From positions 2,784,349 to 2,848,348 of the forward strand of contig NW_006499997.1 in NCBI RefSeq assembly GCF_000471905.2: a stretch of 64,000 nt of DNA, written 5' to 3'. A program made the position numbers and the translations under genes. This stretch comes from Amborella trichopoda (lineage: Eukaryota; Streptophyta; Magnoliopsida; Amborellales; Amborellaceae). Shown here one piece after another: positions 33,510 to 44,504 of the stretch. Each line of letters begins with the position of its first letter. Position 1 is the first letter of the stretch. The notes beneath the pieces are model-generated. The model had not been told where the DNA came from, did no database searches, and saw nothing but the letters and a program-made list of their open reading frames with translations.

Positions 33510-34070
33510 TCCAGAAACTCTACGTGTTTTTGTATTGAACAGTTTACTAATTAAATCATATCAGAATGAGCCCAAACCACTGTTGAATGAAATATGACTG
33601 AGTCTAATTTAAATATAGTCGTAGAAAAAGACAAAATTCCCTGTGGTTTAGAAGTTATGCCCCTATTTCTATGAAGATATCACTATAGTGATAACAGGAA
33701 ATTTTCTAGAAACTTTATAAGTTTTTTCAGGTTTACCAACCAAATTATGTCAGAATGAGCTCAAACCACTTCTAAATATGAATCTATTTTGAAAATAGTT
33801 TGGATGCATGATCAAATTCTCTATGATTTAAAAATTATGTTCATTTTTCTACGAGGATACCCCATTGGAATTTCTGCTGAATTTTCTAGAACTATCACAT
33901 GTTTTGTGTAGCATTGTTTACTGACCAAAATGTCTTAGAATGAGGCCAAACCACTTCTAAAGGAAATATGAACGAGTCTATTTTCAAAATGGTTTGGAAC
34001 CATGACGAAATTTCTTATGGATTAATAGTTATACCCATTTTTTAGTGAGACTATCACATTGAAATTTCTC
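33510..34070 (+). repeat. About 190-bp tandem repeat in the solo LTR body
   Basis: Three diverged units share TTTTCTAGAAC, GTCAGAATGAGCTCAAACCA and AAGTTATGCCCATTTTTCTA. The minus-strand solo LTR has comparable roughly 190-bp units at 56,050-57,640. Confidence 0.65.
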
Positions 34071-34080
34071 CTATGCTATG

Positions 34081-34316
34081 AAATGATGAATGTGCATGGT
34101 TGAAATAAGATATGCCTATGAAATATTGAATGTACATGGCTGTAATAAGACATGCTTTGAAACATTGAATGTGCATGGTTGTAATAAGACATGTTTTGAT
34201 ATATTGAATGTGCATGGTTGTAATAAGACATGCTTATGAAATATTGAATGTGCATGGTTGTAATAAGACATGCTTCTGAAATGATGAATGTGCATGGTTG
34301 TAATAAGATATGCCAC
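34081..34316 (+). repeat. 40-bp minisatellite, about 6 copies
   Basis: Units of 40 bp: TGAAATATTGAATGTGCATG then GTTGTAATAAGACATGCTTA. The open minus-strand frames here are repeat by-products. Confidence 0.9.
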
Positions 34317-35563
34317 ATATGTGATATGAAGCACTATGCAATGGGTCATCCATTGATAGTGTGATATGATAAGATACGAAAGTTATGCCGGTAGTTGAGA
34401 TCATTTTTTAACTCCCGATGATAGGAAGGGAGTTAGGATGTGAGTCATATGGGTTAGTTGTGCCCCAAAATATATATATAAGTGATACTACGTAATGGGT
34501 CATCCATTGGTGATGTAACACCCTCCAATTAGAGAGTAAAATGATGGTCGTGTCTTGCAAGGTCATTGCCTATCAAAAGCCCCAAAGCGTGTTGGGGATT
34601 GTGTGTGTGTGTGAAGACATTACGAAATGGATCATCCATTTGTCATTGTTTACCTCTTGAGTCATGGTGGAAATCCTAAGCAATGAGATTAGCTTGGCCA
34701 GATTGATAGGGCTTCTACTTCGAGAATAGGTGATATTAGGATTGCCTGCAATTATTATATGTTTGCTTGAATTATTGATCTATTATTTCAATAGAAAGGT
34801 TTGATAGACTGTTAGCTCATGTGATATCTGATATATGATTTGTGCTTGCTCCATCATGAAAGAAATTACTCATGATACATTACTAATAAAAAGAACTGTG
34901 ATGCATGACTCCCATGTTGTAAAACCTGCATAAATCTTCGGGACGGTTATGAATAATTGTGTATGTATTTTTGTTGGGCCTCTAGTGCCCTGGACAAATT
35001 TGTAATAATTTTGAAGCTCTTGAATATATTTTTGGTTTTAGTTTGCCCATTCGCACCTGAGGGGCATTCACTACCTTTGGTCGTAGTCCCACACCTTGTT
35101 GCCCTCTGTCATGTACAGCGGGGAGGCAGAGGAGGGGCTGTGACATATACCGTGGGACAAGCCCAAACACGATGAACCTCAGAAGAACCTTCTAAGAGTA
35201 GTCCAACTTAGAAGGATGAACAAGAGGTGAAGATAGATAATAAGAAAGAGAGTAGAGGAGAGAGAAGGGTTAAGGAGAGAAGACTCTTAAACACTCAGAC
35301 AGTACGTAGAGGATTCTTAAGGAACTATACCATGGGACAAGCCCAAACGGGATGAACCTCGAAAACGCCTCCTAAGAATGCTCCGAGTTAGAAGAGTGCA
35401 GCAAGAGGTGAAGACAGAGAGCAAGAAAGAGGGTAAAGGAGAGAGAGGGGTAACGAGAAGAAGACTCTTCAACACACGGATGATACCTCGGAGGATTCTT
35501 AAGGAACTATACTGTGAGATAGCTCAAATGGGATGAACCTCGGAAGAGCCTCCTAAGAGTAGT

Positions 35564-36342
35564 CTATGTTAGAAGGGCGGAGTGAGAGGTGAAGAGAGAA
35601 AATAAGAAAGATAATAGAAGAGAAAGAGAAGTTAAGGGAAATAGAGGGAAGAGTGAGGGAGAGAAAGAGAGGTTAAGAGAAAGAGCGGGAAGTGAGAGAG
35701 AGAGAGAGAAGGTGAAAGAGGAAGAGAGGATGAGTGTGTGAGAGAGAATGGGAGAGAGAATGAGAGACGAGAAAGCGGGCAAGAGAGAGAAACGAGAATG
35801 AGAGAGGTAGATGAGAATGGGAGAGAGAGATATGAGAATGAGAGAGAGACAGACGAGAGTAAGAGAGAAAGAGGTGAGGGAGAGAAGAGAGGGGGTTAAG
35901 GGCTGGGCTGGTAGCCTGGTCCATGAGAGAGAGGGAGAAGGAAAGGGGGAGAGAAAAGGGACGAGAAAGAAAGGGGAGGGGCATGGCTGCTGGCGTGGCC
36001 CCATGAGAGAGAGGGAGAGAGAAAGGGGGAGTGAAGAGAGAAGGGAGAGAAAATGGAGGGCCTGACCAGTGGCACGGCCTCGTGAGGGACAAGGAAAGGG
36101 AAAGGGGGAGAGAAGAGAGAAGGGAGAGAAAGGGTAGGGGCCGGGCCGATGACCTGGCCCTGTGAGAGAGAGAGAGAGAGAAAGAGGGAGAGAAGAGTGA
36201 GGGGGTAGAGCCGGTGGCCTGGCCCCGTGAGAGAGGGAGAGGAGAGAAGAGGGAGAGAGAAGAAAAGGGAGGGGGCAGGCCAACGGCTCGAGCTGCCACT
36301 CGAGAGAGAGAGAGGGAGAGCGAGGGAGAAAGAGAGAAAAGA

Positions 36343-36376
<34 letters not shown>

Positions 36377-36379
36377 AGG

Positions 36380-36439
<60 letters not shown>

Positions 36440-36690
36440 AGAGAGAGAAGAGAGAGAAAGGGGGCAGAGAGGGAAAGAGGAGAAGGAGAAGGAGAAGAGG
36501 GAGAAAGAGGGAGAAAGAGAAAGTTGAGAGGGAGAAGGGGATATAGAAAGGGAGAAAGAAGACGAGAGAGAATATGAGGGAGTGAGAGAGAAAGAGAGGG
36601 GCGAGAAAGAAGGGGAGAGAAGAGGGAGATAGAGAGGAAGAGAGGGGGAGAAATACAAAAAGAGAGAGGAGAGAGAAATGATCAGGTACC
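35564..36690 (-). repeat. GA-rich microsatellite block with a GGCCTGGCCCCGTGAG motif
   Basis: Over 1.1 kb of GAGA-rich plus-strand DNA, with a pure (GA)n core near 36,385-36,430. Between 35,900 and 36,240 it is punctuated about every 80-110 bp by variants of GGCCTGGCCCCGTGAGAGAG. The 364-residue minus-strand frame is a Ser/Leu/Pro artefact. Confidence 0.9.
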
Positions 36691-37020
36691 TAGTGGTGAG
36701 CCGATGGCTTGAGTTTGTTTTTTAGGTTTGGTCTTAGTTTACCTTGGAATGCTCCATGAGAGGTTTGGGCGTTAGGGGTTAAGGGGTTAAGGTGCAAGGT
36801 CAAGTGGGTTAGCTTAGATGAACTAGGGTGCATGGAGTATGGAATGTGGTGTATAGGTCTTTGGATGGCATATGGGTAGCTAGGGTGTATGTACTATGGT
36901 AGTTTAGGCGAGTGGGGTGGAGTATGGGTTATGGTGATCTAGGGAGTATTAATGTATGGGAGTAGGAACTTTGGGAGTGTGAGGTATGGAAGTGGGAGGT
37001 TCAAAGGCAAACTCTCAAGA
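36691..37020. other. G-rich simple-word region, no gene
   Basis: Loosely repeated GGTGTATGGAGTATGG-like words inside the divergent LTR. No open frame of interest. Confidence 0.5.
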
Positions 37021-38424
37021 TGGTAAAAATATTCTCTCTCCTCTCTCTTAATTTGGGAAATGAATGTAACATGACAAGAACAAGCTTGATTTCACCACTT
37101 TTCATTAATATTTTCAACTTAGGGTTACAAAATGACATAAATTGCTCATATCTGAGTCATCCTAAACAAGGGTGGATGCTCAAAACAATGCCAAATTGAT
37201 GGAAAGTACATTTTTCAAAATTCAAATGTGAACTTCATTTTTTAGGGACAATGACCGTTTTTTGCTCCCATCATTTATGAAAATGACAAGACCATCCCTA
37301 CAAAGAGGCCTCTTTCCTTCCTTATGGTTTTGGGCCATTTTTGGTGCATTTCGACGAGCTTCCGAGCAAACTAACACTGTAGAAGTGTCGATCTTCTTGA
37401 GACGATCGATTTGATATACACTTTGAGCCTTGAATCGAGCTTTTTACTTTAATAAAAAAATCCGGCTAAAACCCATAAACTTAAATTGTTTGATCTTCGA
37501 TCGCACTTGTTTTGCCTTGTTTTTGGTAACTTTCTTTATCACTCATCTAATGGGAAGTTGTTGTGAACATTTTCCAATGAAAACTCCTCGATTTGGTATC
37601 CGTTTAATCACTTTTACAATTTTGAAGGTCGTCAGAAAATGTGTCTTCTTTCAAGCTTCAATAGGATGCCTTCCCGTCCTCCATTTTGTGTAAATAAGTA
37701 CTCAAAACGAAGCCCTTCGAGTCACGATCGTAATGGTTCTAGTCTTGAGGTCATCTAGTTCCAAAATGGTAAGATATGGGCTCTTGAGTAAAGGGATATG
37801 CTGCTGAAATTTCCTGCATTTTGGGCATTTTTAGTGAACTTCTTTCTTAGGTTTCTTCACATCCGGGCTTCCCCACGATGCGTGCCACTCGTCAAAATGT
37901 AGATCTTGGTGAGATGAACAACATACTCAAATTTGATGTTCATACACTTCAAGACGAAAGAGAACCATGCTTCACAACTTTTCACAGTTTTGCAAAACAC
38001 AATTACTATAGATAGTAACTGGTTCAAATGGGTTCGAGTGACTAGTAAAAATCTTACCACTTATGGAAATTATGATATTGGAAGGTCGAGCTAAAATTTG
38101 GTATGGTGACTATTTTTGACATTCTGAATCCATTGGTCATGGTACCATAGGCCCAAGAGGTCTCTAGAGTAGAGTTCTAGCTACAGTGCACTGTAGTTGT
38201 GCTAAAAGCTTGACCTGAATACTGATTTTATACATGTTTCTCCCATTCACACTCGAATTAAACAAAACTTGGAGGGCATCTTTAGATGAACATAAGAGAC
38301 TCATATGCTTGATTTGGGGCTGATTTGACATCATTATCAAGGCTATAAAAAAAAAGGCTTATTTGGTCAAGGTTTCTATAGTCCACTGGTATTTTTGGTA
38401 CTTGCGGGTCTAGGTTGCCACTGG

Positions 38425-38719
38425 TGGTTAGGTGCCTCGATCTCGCCGATCGGGTCGAGAAGAAGCGGCTGACAGGGAACCAAGTTCTTGAGAAACCCTG
38501 GGGACTGGAGACTGCTCTTTCGGGAACCGCAGCTCGTGTAGGGTGAGTATGCGCGGATACGGGAAGGGTACCAACTAGTGAGAGAGGACTTGAGTTGTGA
38601 GGTGGGACTTACCTCACACTGGTCCGTGACACACTTGGGCTAACTCACATGGTTGCCCTCTTAGATAATGAAGAAAGCCACCCAAGTCTAAGACTCGTTT
38701 GGACTCGTCTCCCTTAACC
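38425..38719 (-). mobile_element. Inverted LTR end fused to the T3 5' LTR
   Basis: TGGTTAGGTGCCTCGATCTC at 38,425 is the reverse of the family LTR terminus, and the next about 295 bp align on the minus strand with the U5 ends at 12,897-13,190 and 53,720-54,009. Homology stops near 38,719, where plus-strand U3 sequence (TATGGGTCAAGTTTCGGC, 38,727) starts. Confidence 0.75.
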
Positions 38720-41430
38720 TCCTTTCTATGGGTCAAGTTTCGGCTTAATCAAGCACTTCAGGAGAACATTAGGGATAAAATACCGAAAAGGGGTAGGCCG
38801 CACACTATTCTCGTGTGGCCTCTCTGCACCAAAATACTATTACAGGTAGCTATTTTCACAGTCACAAGCAGTGACTTTTGCGGCCTATATCTCAGTCATT
38901 TCAAGTCAGATCGCGTTCAAATTTTGTTAGCATGTTCGTCTCATTGAGATGAGTGTTTCAATAGGTGGTATGCCTCGCAAGCAGGGAGAAAAACTGGACA
39001 TAAGTTGCTGATCCGTGAAGAAAATTACAAAAATATCAGCAGCAGTATGCCTCGTTCGAGCTGCTAAATCATGATGTTCGCGTACCCGATCGACGTGAAA
39101 CCAATTGCATTATGTGCGTAAGGTCTGAGGCTATCTTTAGTTTGAACCCCGCGTATTATGAACAGTTGGATTTCACACATAGAGGCGTCGAAGCTACTGT
39201 AAATTTCGACCTCCAAAATTCCAAGATTCCGGCAAAAAAATTAATACGACAAAATCTTTGTCTTGACACGAAATCGAGTTGCGTTTCTTGCAACATGATC
39301 ATAACAGCATGTTCAGTGCAGTACAACAAAGAAATCACGGAAAAACATCAAGGAACGAGCTCACTATCGATCTGAAGTTTTCAAGATTCATCCAAAATTC
39401 AAGTCTCATGATCATGACTTAAAAACATGAGTCATGGCTCGAAGTCAGTATCAAATCGATCGCCATGCCATGCCCTACAAGAAAAAATTTATCTTTCGAT
39501 AAAACAAGCATCAGCGCAACTTGAATCTGTCATGGAAGATCACACAAGTTCTCAAGCAGCAGTAGGGATTGTTCCGAATTCGACACATTGTTAGGCATGG
39601 GCAAAACTGTCCTTTTACACCCATTTTTAGAATTTCTTTTAATTCAATTAAATGGTAATTATCTTTAATTTTAGGTAGTTTTTGAGCATCCACCCATGTT
39701 TGGGCCCAATTCTATATAAACATGTAAAGCCTAAATGTACAAAGGACGAAAGGACCTTGGGTTCAACTTCAATTCATTCAATAAAGATTCAAATTCTTGC
39801 TTGAGTTGATGGTACATCTTAGAGAGAGAAAAAGGAGAGAGAAGAAAAGGGTTGGTACCCCTTGGTAAGATAACTTTCTCTCTCCTCCTTTCTAACTCCT
39901 CCCCTCCTTCTCTCTCCTCTCCTCTTTTCTCTCTTCCTATTTTCTCTTCCCTCCCCTATTTCTCTCTTCTCTTTTCTCATCTCTATCTTTTTCTCTCTCC
40001 TACCTTCATCATTATCTCTTTCTCTCTTTTCCTCCTTTGGTCTATCATGCCTCAATTTTTCTGCTTCTCCTTCTCTATTCATGCATGGCGTACCTATCGT
40101 TTTGTGTGATGCCTTCCTGTTCATGAGATAAGGCCAGTGGGTTGGGCCTTATCCAAGACGGCGGGCCAGGCCTCTGTTCTCTCTCTTTCTTCATTTATGT
40201 CCCAGCCAGCGCAAGCCTCGCATCGCTTGGGTTCTCTTTTGTTCTTCTCTTCTATCCCAGCTGGCGCTTGCCTAGCGCCTCTTAGGTTCTCTCTCTTTCT
40301 TCTTTTCTGTCCCAGTCGATGCAAGCCTAGTGCTGTCTGGGTTCTCTTTCATTCTTCTTTTCTATCCCAGCCAGTGCAAGCTTAGTGCTGCCTGGGTTCT
40401 CTCTCTTTCTTCTTTTCTGTACCAGCCGGCACAAGCCTACTGCCGCCTAGGTTCTCTTTCATTCTTCTCTTCTATCCGAGCCGGTGCAAGCCTAGTGCCG
40501 CCTAAGTTCTCTCTCTTTCCTCTTTTTAATTGCAGCCGGTGCAAACCTAGCACCACTTGGTTTCTCCCTCTTCTTGCTTTATTTCGTAGTCGGAGGAAGC
40601 CATTGCCGTCTATGTCTTCCTCGTTCTTTTCTTACCTTCTTTCTATTCTTCTTCTCTCATGGTTTTCTATCCTACTATGCTTCTTCTTCTCTTTTATCTT
40701 CTTCTCTTCTCTTTCCTTGTCTCTCTTTCTTCTTTTCTTTCTCTCTCTGATCTCTCTTCTTTCTTTTACTTTCTTGTTTGATTAAGAAGGGTTGAGACTG
40801 GCCTTTAATGGTAGTCCTGTCATTTAGCTGTAATGTTGTTGTGCCAGTCATAGTTATTGTGCCCTCTTTATTGCCACGATCGATAAGTCGTTGTGTCCAG
40901 CTAGTCAGTATTGGTATGGTCGTCTAATAGTAACTCTATTGAGCCCGTCTAAGCTATCGAACCCGTTTTACTACCACGACCGGTCAATTACCTACTAGTT
41001 AGGTCACTGTGTCAGTCTCACCACTCGATCAAATTCATCTCACCCCAATCTTCACCCTCTCATTCTTCTCATCTTTTGAATGTGCACGCCTATGTACGCT
41101 CATCTGAAGGTAAGGTGTGGTCCTTTAACCCACCTGTCTTATAACATTTTCCATATGTGTGTGATTGCAGAAATAGGAGAACACAAGCCTAGGGAGGCAA
41201 TTTCAAACTAGTTTTATGACTGGGAGGTGATTTAAGAGGGCACCCACGCTAGCCAGCCCTAGTAAGTCTCGAACCCACCTTAAATTCCTCTCTCATCGGT
41301 TGGTCTACCTACCCTTGTTTTTAAGTAAGGTTCTTAAGAGAGCGATCTCAAGTCCCGTGTTCCCTTGAAACCCGAGATGCGTGCCGCCAGATCATCTAGA
41401 TCCAGAGGATGATATCCAGGCTCCTAACCA
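38720..41430 (+). mobile_element. 5' LTR of T3, first about 320 bp missing
   Basis: Aligns with 3' LTR 50,965-54,009 and ends GGCTCCTAACCA at 41,430. TATA-like TCTATATAAA at 39,711-39,720 and AATAAA at 39,780-39,785 divide U3 from R-U5. A CT-rich tract lies at 39,865-40,060, then the 55-bp minisatellite, then the conserved U5 end. The U3 start is replaced by an inverted LTR end. Confidence 0.85.
40202..40620 (+). repeat. 55-bp minisatellite, 7 copies plus a degenerate one (T3 5' LTR)
   Basis: Unit CAGCCGGTGCAAGCCTAGTG, then CCGCCTRGGTTCTCTCTCTT, then TCTTCTTTTCTGTCC; period 55 bp. The same array has 13 units in the 3' LTR. Confidence 0.92.
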
Positions 41431-41433
41431 GCT

Positions 41434-41451
41434 TGGAGACTCCACTGAGGC
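41434..41451 (+). promoter_or_regulatory. Primer binding site of T3
   Basis: TGGAGACTCCACTGAGGC, three bases after the LTR end CTCCTAACCA. It corresponds to TGGCGATTCTACTGGGGG in T2. Confidence 0.7.
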
Positions 41452-41738
41452 CTTGCTACACCTTAGTCGGATCGTACTTATTTGGCTAGTTTCTCCTTTT
41501 ATTTTCTATATCTGCACTTTTGGCTTCTGGGTTCTGTATCCCATTCATCCGGATTGAGGATTTTCTTATCCCTGCATTCGCGAGTGTCCCCAGAGAACAA
41601 GTTCCTAAAACTTCGTTCCCCACCCTCCTTTTGAGCAAAGACCCTGGGTCTGGCTCTCAGGTCTTTGCCTGGATTGGTGTGAGCAAGGATTTAATGATCC
41701 CTAACTCTTCGTCTCCATGCTCTGGTCGAACTTCCACC

Positions 41739-43376
41739 AAGGCCCCTTGCATTGGCAACGCTTTTGTTGCCGCACATAGCACGACCCTACCACCGGCAAG
41801 TCACATATTGGTTGTGTTGCCGTGGCACGCCAAAAGGCTGCCCAATCCCTTTCTGCAAAAGGCAAACAAGTTTCTATTGCTTTTATGGATCGGCGCAAGG
41901 CTACCCTACACATTCTCGCACCACCACGAGTCTCTTTTGCTAGAGGCTTGACATATCCTGGCAGAGACCCTAGGGCTCTACTCTCGCACACATCATAACG
42001 CTCGTGGCTCATCCACTCGAGCTACACCTCGAGGCAACCCTTATGTTTCCTCGACTCAGCGTCCAGGTTCAAACCTCCCAAGGACGAGTCCTATACACGT
42101 TGTTCATATGCATCCCACTGCTCGGGGCAATGCCATCATTGCGCCAACCCGCGTACACGGAAAACGACCCCCTCGTCCTCTTACTCGGCACACACTTATG
42201 CACCCTGTACGGGAAGGCTTCCCCCTATTCTCTTACAAATACCTGCTCGCAATTCTGCGCCTCCTAAGGCCAGACCACTTTCTCGATTCTGGGCTGGCCC
42301 CTAGGTCACCTGTGATCCTTCTTCAAGGGGCGCACACGCGTCGCCATTACAGACAGCCCCTCGTCCTCGACTCTGGCGTCCTCATGAGTCAACCCTTCTC
42401 TTGTCTGCTCCTCCTTCGAGCAAGCACCTCCAACCTTGGTACTGCAAGACCTTCCCCAAGAGTACCATCTTGAACCAGCCTCGTCATCTCGGTCATGTCT
42501 CTGGAGCTCATAAGAGAGCTCGGGGCAAAGACCTGATGGAAGAGCGAGTCCTTCGTCCTCCCCGGCCCAGGATGACTCTAATCTTTGGTCCTCATCCTTT
42601 GCCGCATCTGATGGAGACAACTCTCTTTTGTGCAAGAAGAGCCGACCAGCCGCATCCCAATTAGAATTTTAGTGCGAGGTACATCAAAACGTCAAAACTA
42701 AACGGGATAAGTGTCTGCAAATTCTGACCAAGAAAGTGACCAAGTCAGTCGGGGAAACCAGCTCTGATGACCCCCTTCGCCTAAATCCCTTCTACCCTCT
42801 TTAGCTGATGAAGTCTGAAGAAGAAGTACATGCGCCCTGCACGGTGGTTAATGTCGTGATCCAGCCACTCAGTAGCCACGGTCCTAAGACCGTCGAGCAC
42901 CAGTCCTCATACGATCGACAGATAAGAATCGAGTCTAGTCAGGGAATGCTGACCCCCTGCTGACCGATCTACCGCGTGCAACCCGTCAGGTTCGTAAGCT
43001 CTCAACTGTAATTAAAGCTAACCCTCCTAGAGAAATAGTCAGCGTAATGGTTATAAATGAACCTGACTCGTAAGAGGACTGCATGAACAAATTCAAAGAT
43101 ATAATGCGCATAATGATGGGGAAGATTGATTGTATAGACGTCGTACGACAATCAGCTAACCATGAGGTCAACTCCCGTCACTCAGATGGTCCAACACTAA
43201 GGCAGCCCCTTCCCTCTGCTTCACAGGATAATTCTATCCCTCACCCCGTCTCACAGGCAAACATCGATGCTATGGTTACTCATAGCTTAAAGAACAGACA
43301 AATTCCGGGGATACAAGGCACAACGGTTTATCAAAGGTCGTACCCTTCATACATTGACCAGGTCCTGTTTCCCTAA
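41739..43376 (+). pseudogene. gag N-terminal half (T3), start codon mutated
   Basis: The N-terminal sequence KAPCIGNAFVAAHSTTLP aligns with MAPCIG... of T2; the ancestral ATG is AAG at 41,739-41,741. Arg/Ser/Pro-rich sequence follows in several frames to about 42,660 (PPRPRMTLIFGPHPLPHLME near 42,560). The segment from about 43,030 has a stop after NEPDS, then MNKFKDIMRIMMGKIDCID and QANIDAMVTHSLKNRQIPG (about 43,257-43,313), and ends SYPSYIDQVLFP at 43,373. No catalytic motif; role is the N-terminal and linker part of Gag. Confidence 0.68.
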
Positions 43377-44504
43377 GAAAGGGAAGTTTCCCCTATTCAA
43401 TAGAACCATTTCCTCGAACTAGCATATTGCCCACTTCCAAGCAGCGTGCCGAGAAACAACGGCTGATGAGAGACTCCTTCTCCGTCAGTTTATTGAAACC
43501 CTTGACGACCAAACTTTTTAGTAGTATGCTTGACTTCCCGCAAACTCGGTGCATACATGGAAAGAAATGGAGAAACTCTTCCACCAACTCTTCTACGAGG
43601 TCGAGAGAGAGAGAGAGGTTCAAACCATTGAGCTTCTCACCTTGACTCAAGACCCTGATGAGCCTGTGGTTAAGTTCATATCAAGATGCAGAAATTTAGC
43701 TGCTCGCCATCCCAATCCCATGCTTGAGAAGGAAGCATTTAAAACTTGTGTGCGGAACATGCGACCTGAAATCGCTCTACATGTCGAGACTCTAATCCGA
43801 TTTCCATGTCAAAGCTGATCTCTAAATCAGTATGCATAAAAAGCCTATCACGCCACCACAGCGAGTCACGACAGCCGTCTGCAAGCTCAGGAAACAACCG
43901 AGGCAATGGTAGCTCTCAGACTAACCACCGGAGCAATCAACAAAAAGGATTGATTAGTGCAGCTGTCATGGTCGCTGATCCAAAGAAGGCTCCCTCCCAA
44001 ACTTTGGACCTCTCCAAGGGTGTGAGCACAATAAAGTCAACGCCTTAGGCAGGCAAGCAACAACAGTCGTACAACCGAGTACCCCCACCCGCAAATCTTA
44101 ATCGAGATGACTATTGGGCCAAGCATAGGAACAAGGTCTACTCCTTTGAGAAGGAATGGGTCCCTGCACTATTCCTATTATTGCTCGAACAAAACATGAC
44201 CCAACTTCTTGAGACCAAGTTCCTTGAGCAAGTTGGGCTCGATACTCAGGCAAATTATTGTGCTTATCATCGAAGGATCAATCATCCCACAGATGACTGC
44301 TTCACGCTAAAAGACCTCATCGAAGCTTTGATCCAAAAGGGTCAGATTAAGCTTGATGAACTCAAGAAGTCATTCGGGGCAACAAAAGCCTCTCTCATAG
44401 TGACCGTCAATGAAGAAGACGATGCGCCTGATATCCTTCGAGCCTTCTTTGCCATCATGCTTCAAGAAGTTCTTATCACACCAAAAGTGGCAAGACAACC
44501 CTGA
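43377..44504 (+). pseudogene. gag core and CCHC-like region (T3)
   Basis: The retrotransposon Gag core (the PF03732-type fold that forms the particle) spans about 43,430-43,815. The readable part in one frame is TWKEMEKLFHQLFYEVERER, then EPVVKFISRCRNLAARHPNP and NMRPEIALHVETLI. A stop near 43,816 is followed in other frames by NQQKGLISAAVMV (about 43,938). The frame 44,181-44,504 carries YCAYHRRINHPTDDCFTLKD (about 44,257-44,316), a C-x2-H-x4-H-x5-C-like knuckle followed by LIEALIQKG, usual for Tat-lineage Gag. It is the most complete gag in the window but split by at least three frame breaks. Confidence 0.78.

Larger units (their letters stand above)
32578..35145 (+). mobile_element. Solo LTR, Tekay-like family, TSD TATAC
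   Basis: 2,568 bp, TGTAAGGACCCGCC to GAGGGGCTGTGACA, flanked by TATAC at 32,573-32,577 and 35,146-35,150. No primer site or internal sequence follows. The 3' part (34,480-35,145) aligns with the 5' LTR of the chromovirus (54,094-54,195 plus 58,340-59,156), giving the family. Internal LTR-LTR recombination is the usual origin of solo LTRs. Confidence 0.9.
32200..35560 (-). repeat. 170-190-bp tandem repeat in the divergent LTR, split by a solo LTR
   Basis: The word GGATTCTTAAGGAACTATAC recurs at about 32,222, 32,558, 35,321 and 35,493. It is each time followed by GTGGGACAAGCCCAAA-like sequence, then a GA-rich stretch, then AAGACTCTTMAACAC. The solo LTR at 32,578-35,145 sits inside one unit. 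Confidence 0.75.
31860..38424 (-). mobile_element. Divergent LTR of the Tat-like family, split by a solo LTR
   Basis: Read on the minus strand, 38,400-37,100 has the U3 landmarks of the family in order (CAGCCCCAAATC near 38,320, CTCCAAGTTTTG, AGCTAGAACTCTA near 38,190). An R-like region follows near 37,100 with GA-rich DNA downstream, and the U5-like end at 32,070-31,865 shares GGGGCTTTCCATTTTGTGAT then TTAAGAGGGG with the U5 ends at 13,100 and 53,810. It is interrupted by the solo LTR 32,578-35,145. Without that insertion it is about 4.0 kb. Borders are approximate. Confidence 0.5.

Noticed and set aside
34081..34316. CRISPR-like array of 40-bp repeats
   Set aside because: Units are contiguous without unique spacers, and the context is a plant LTR.
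35564..36658. 364-residue open frame on the minus strand
   Set aside because: Ser/Leu/Pro-only translation of a GA-rich microsatellite; other frames are equally open.
40330..40785. 151-residue plus-strand frame, hydrophobic, resembling a membrane protein
   Set aside because: CT-rich 55-bp minisatellite; Phe/Leu/Ser richness is compositional.
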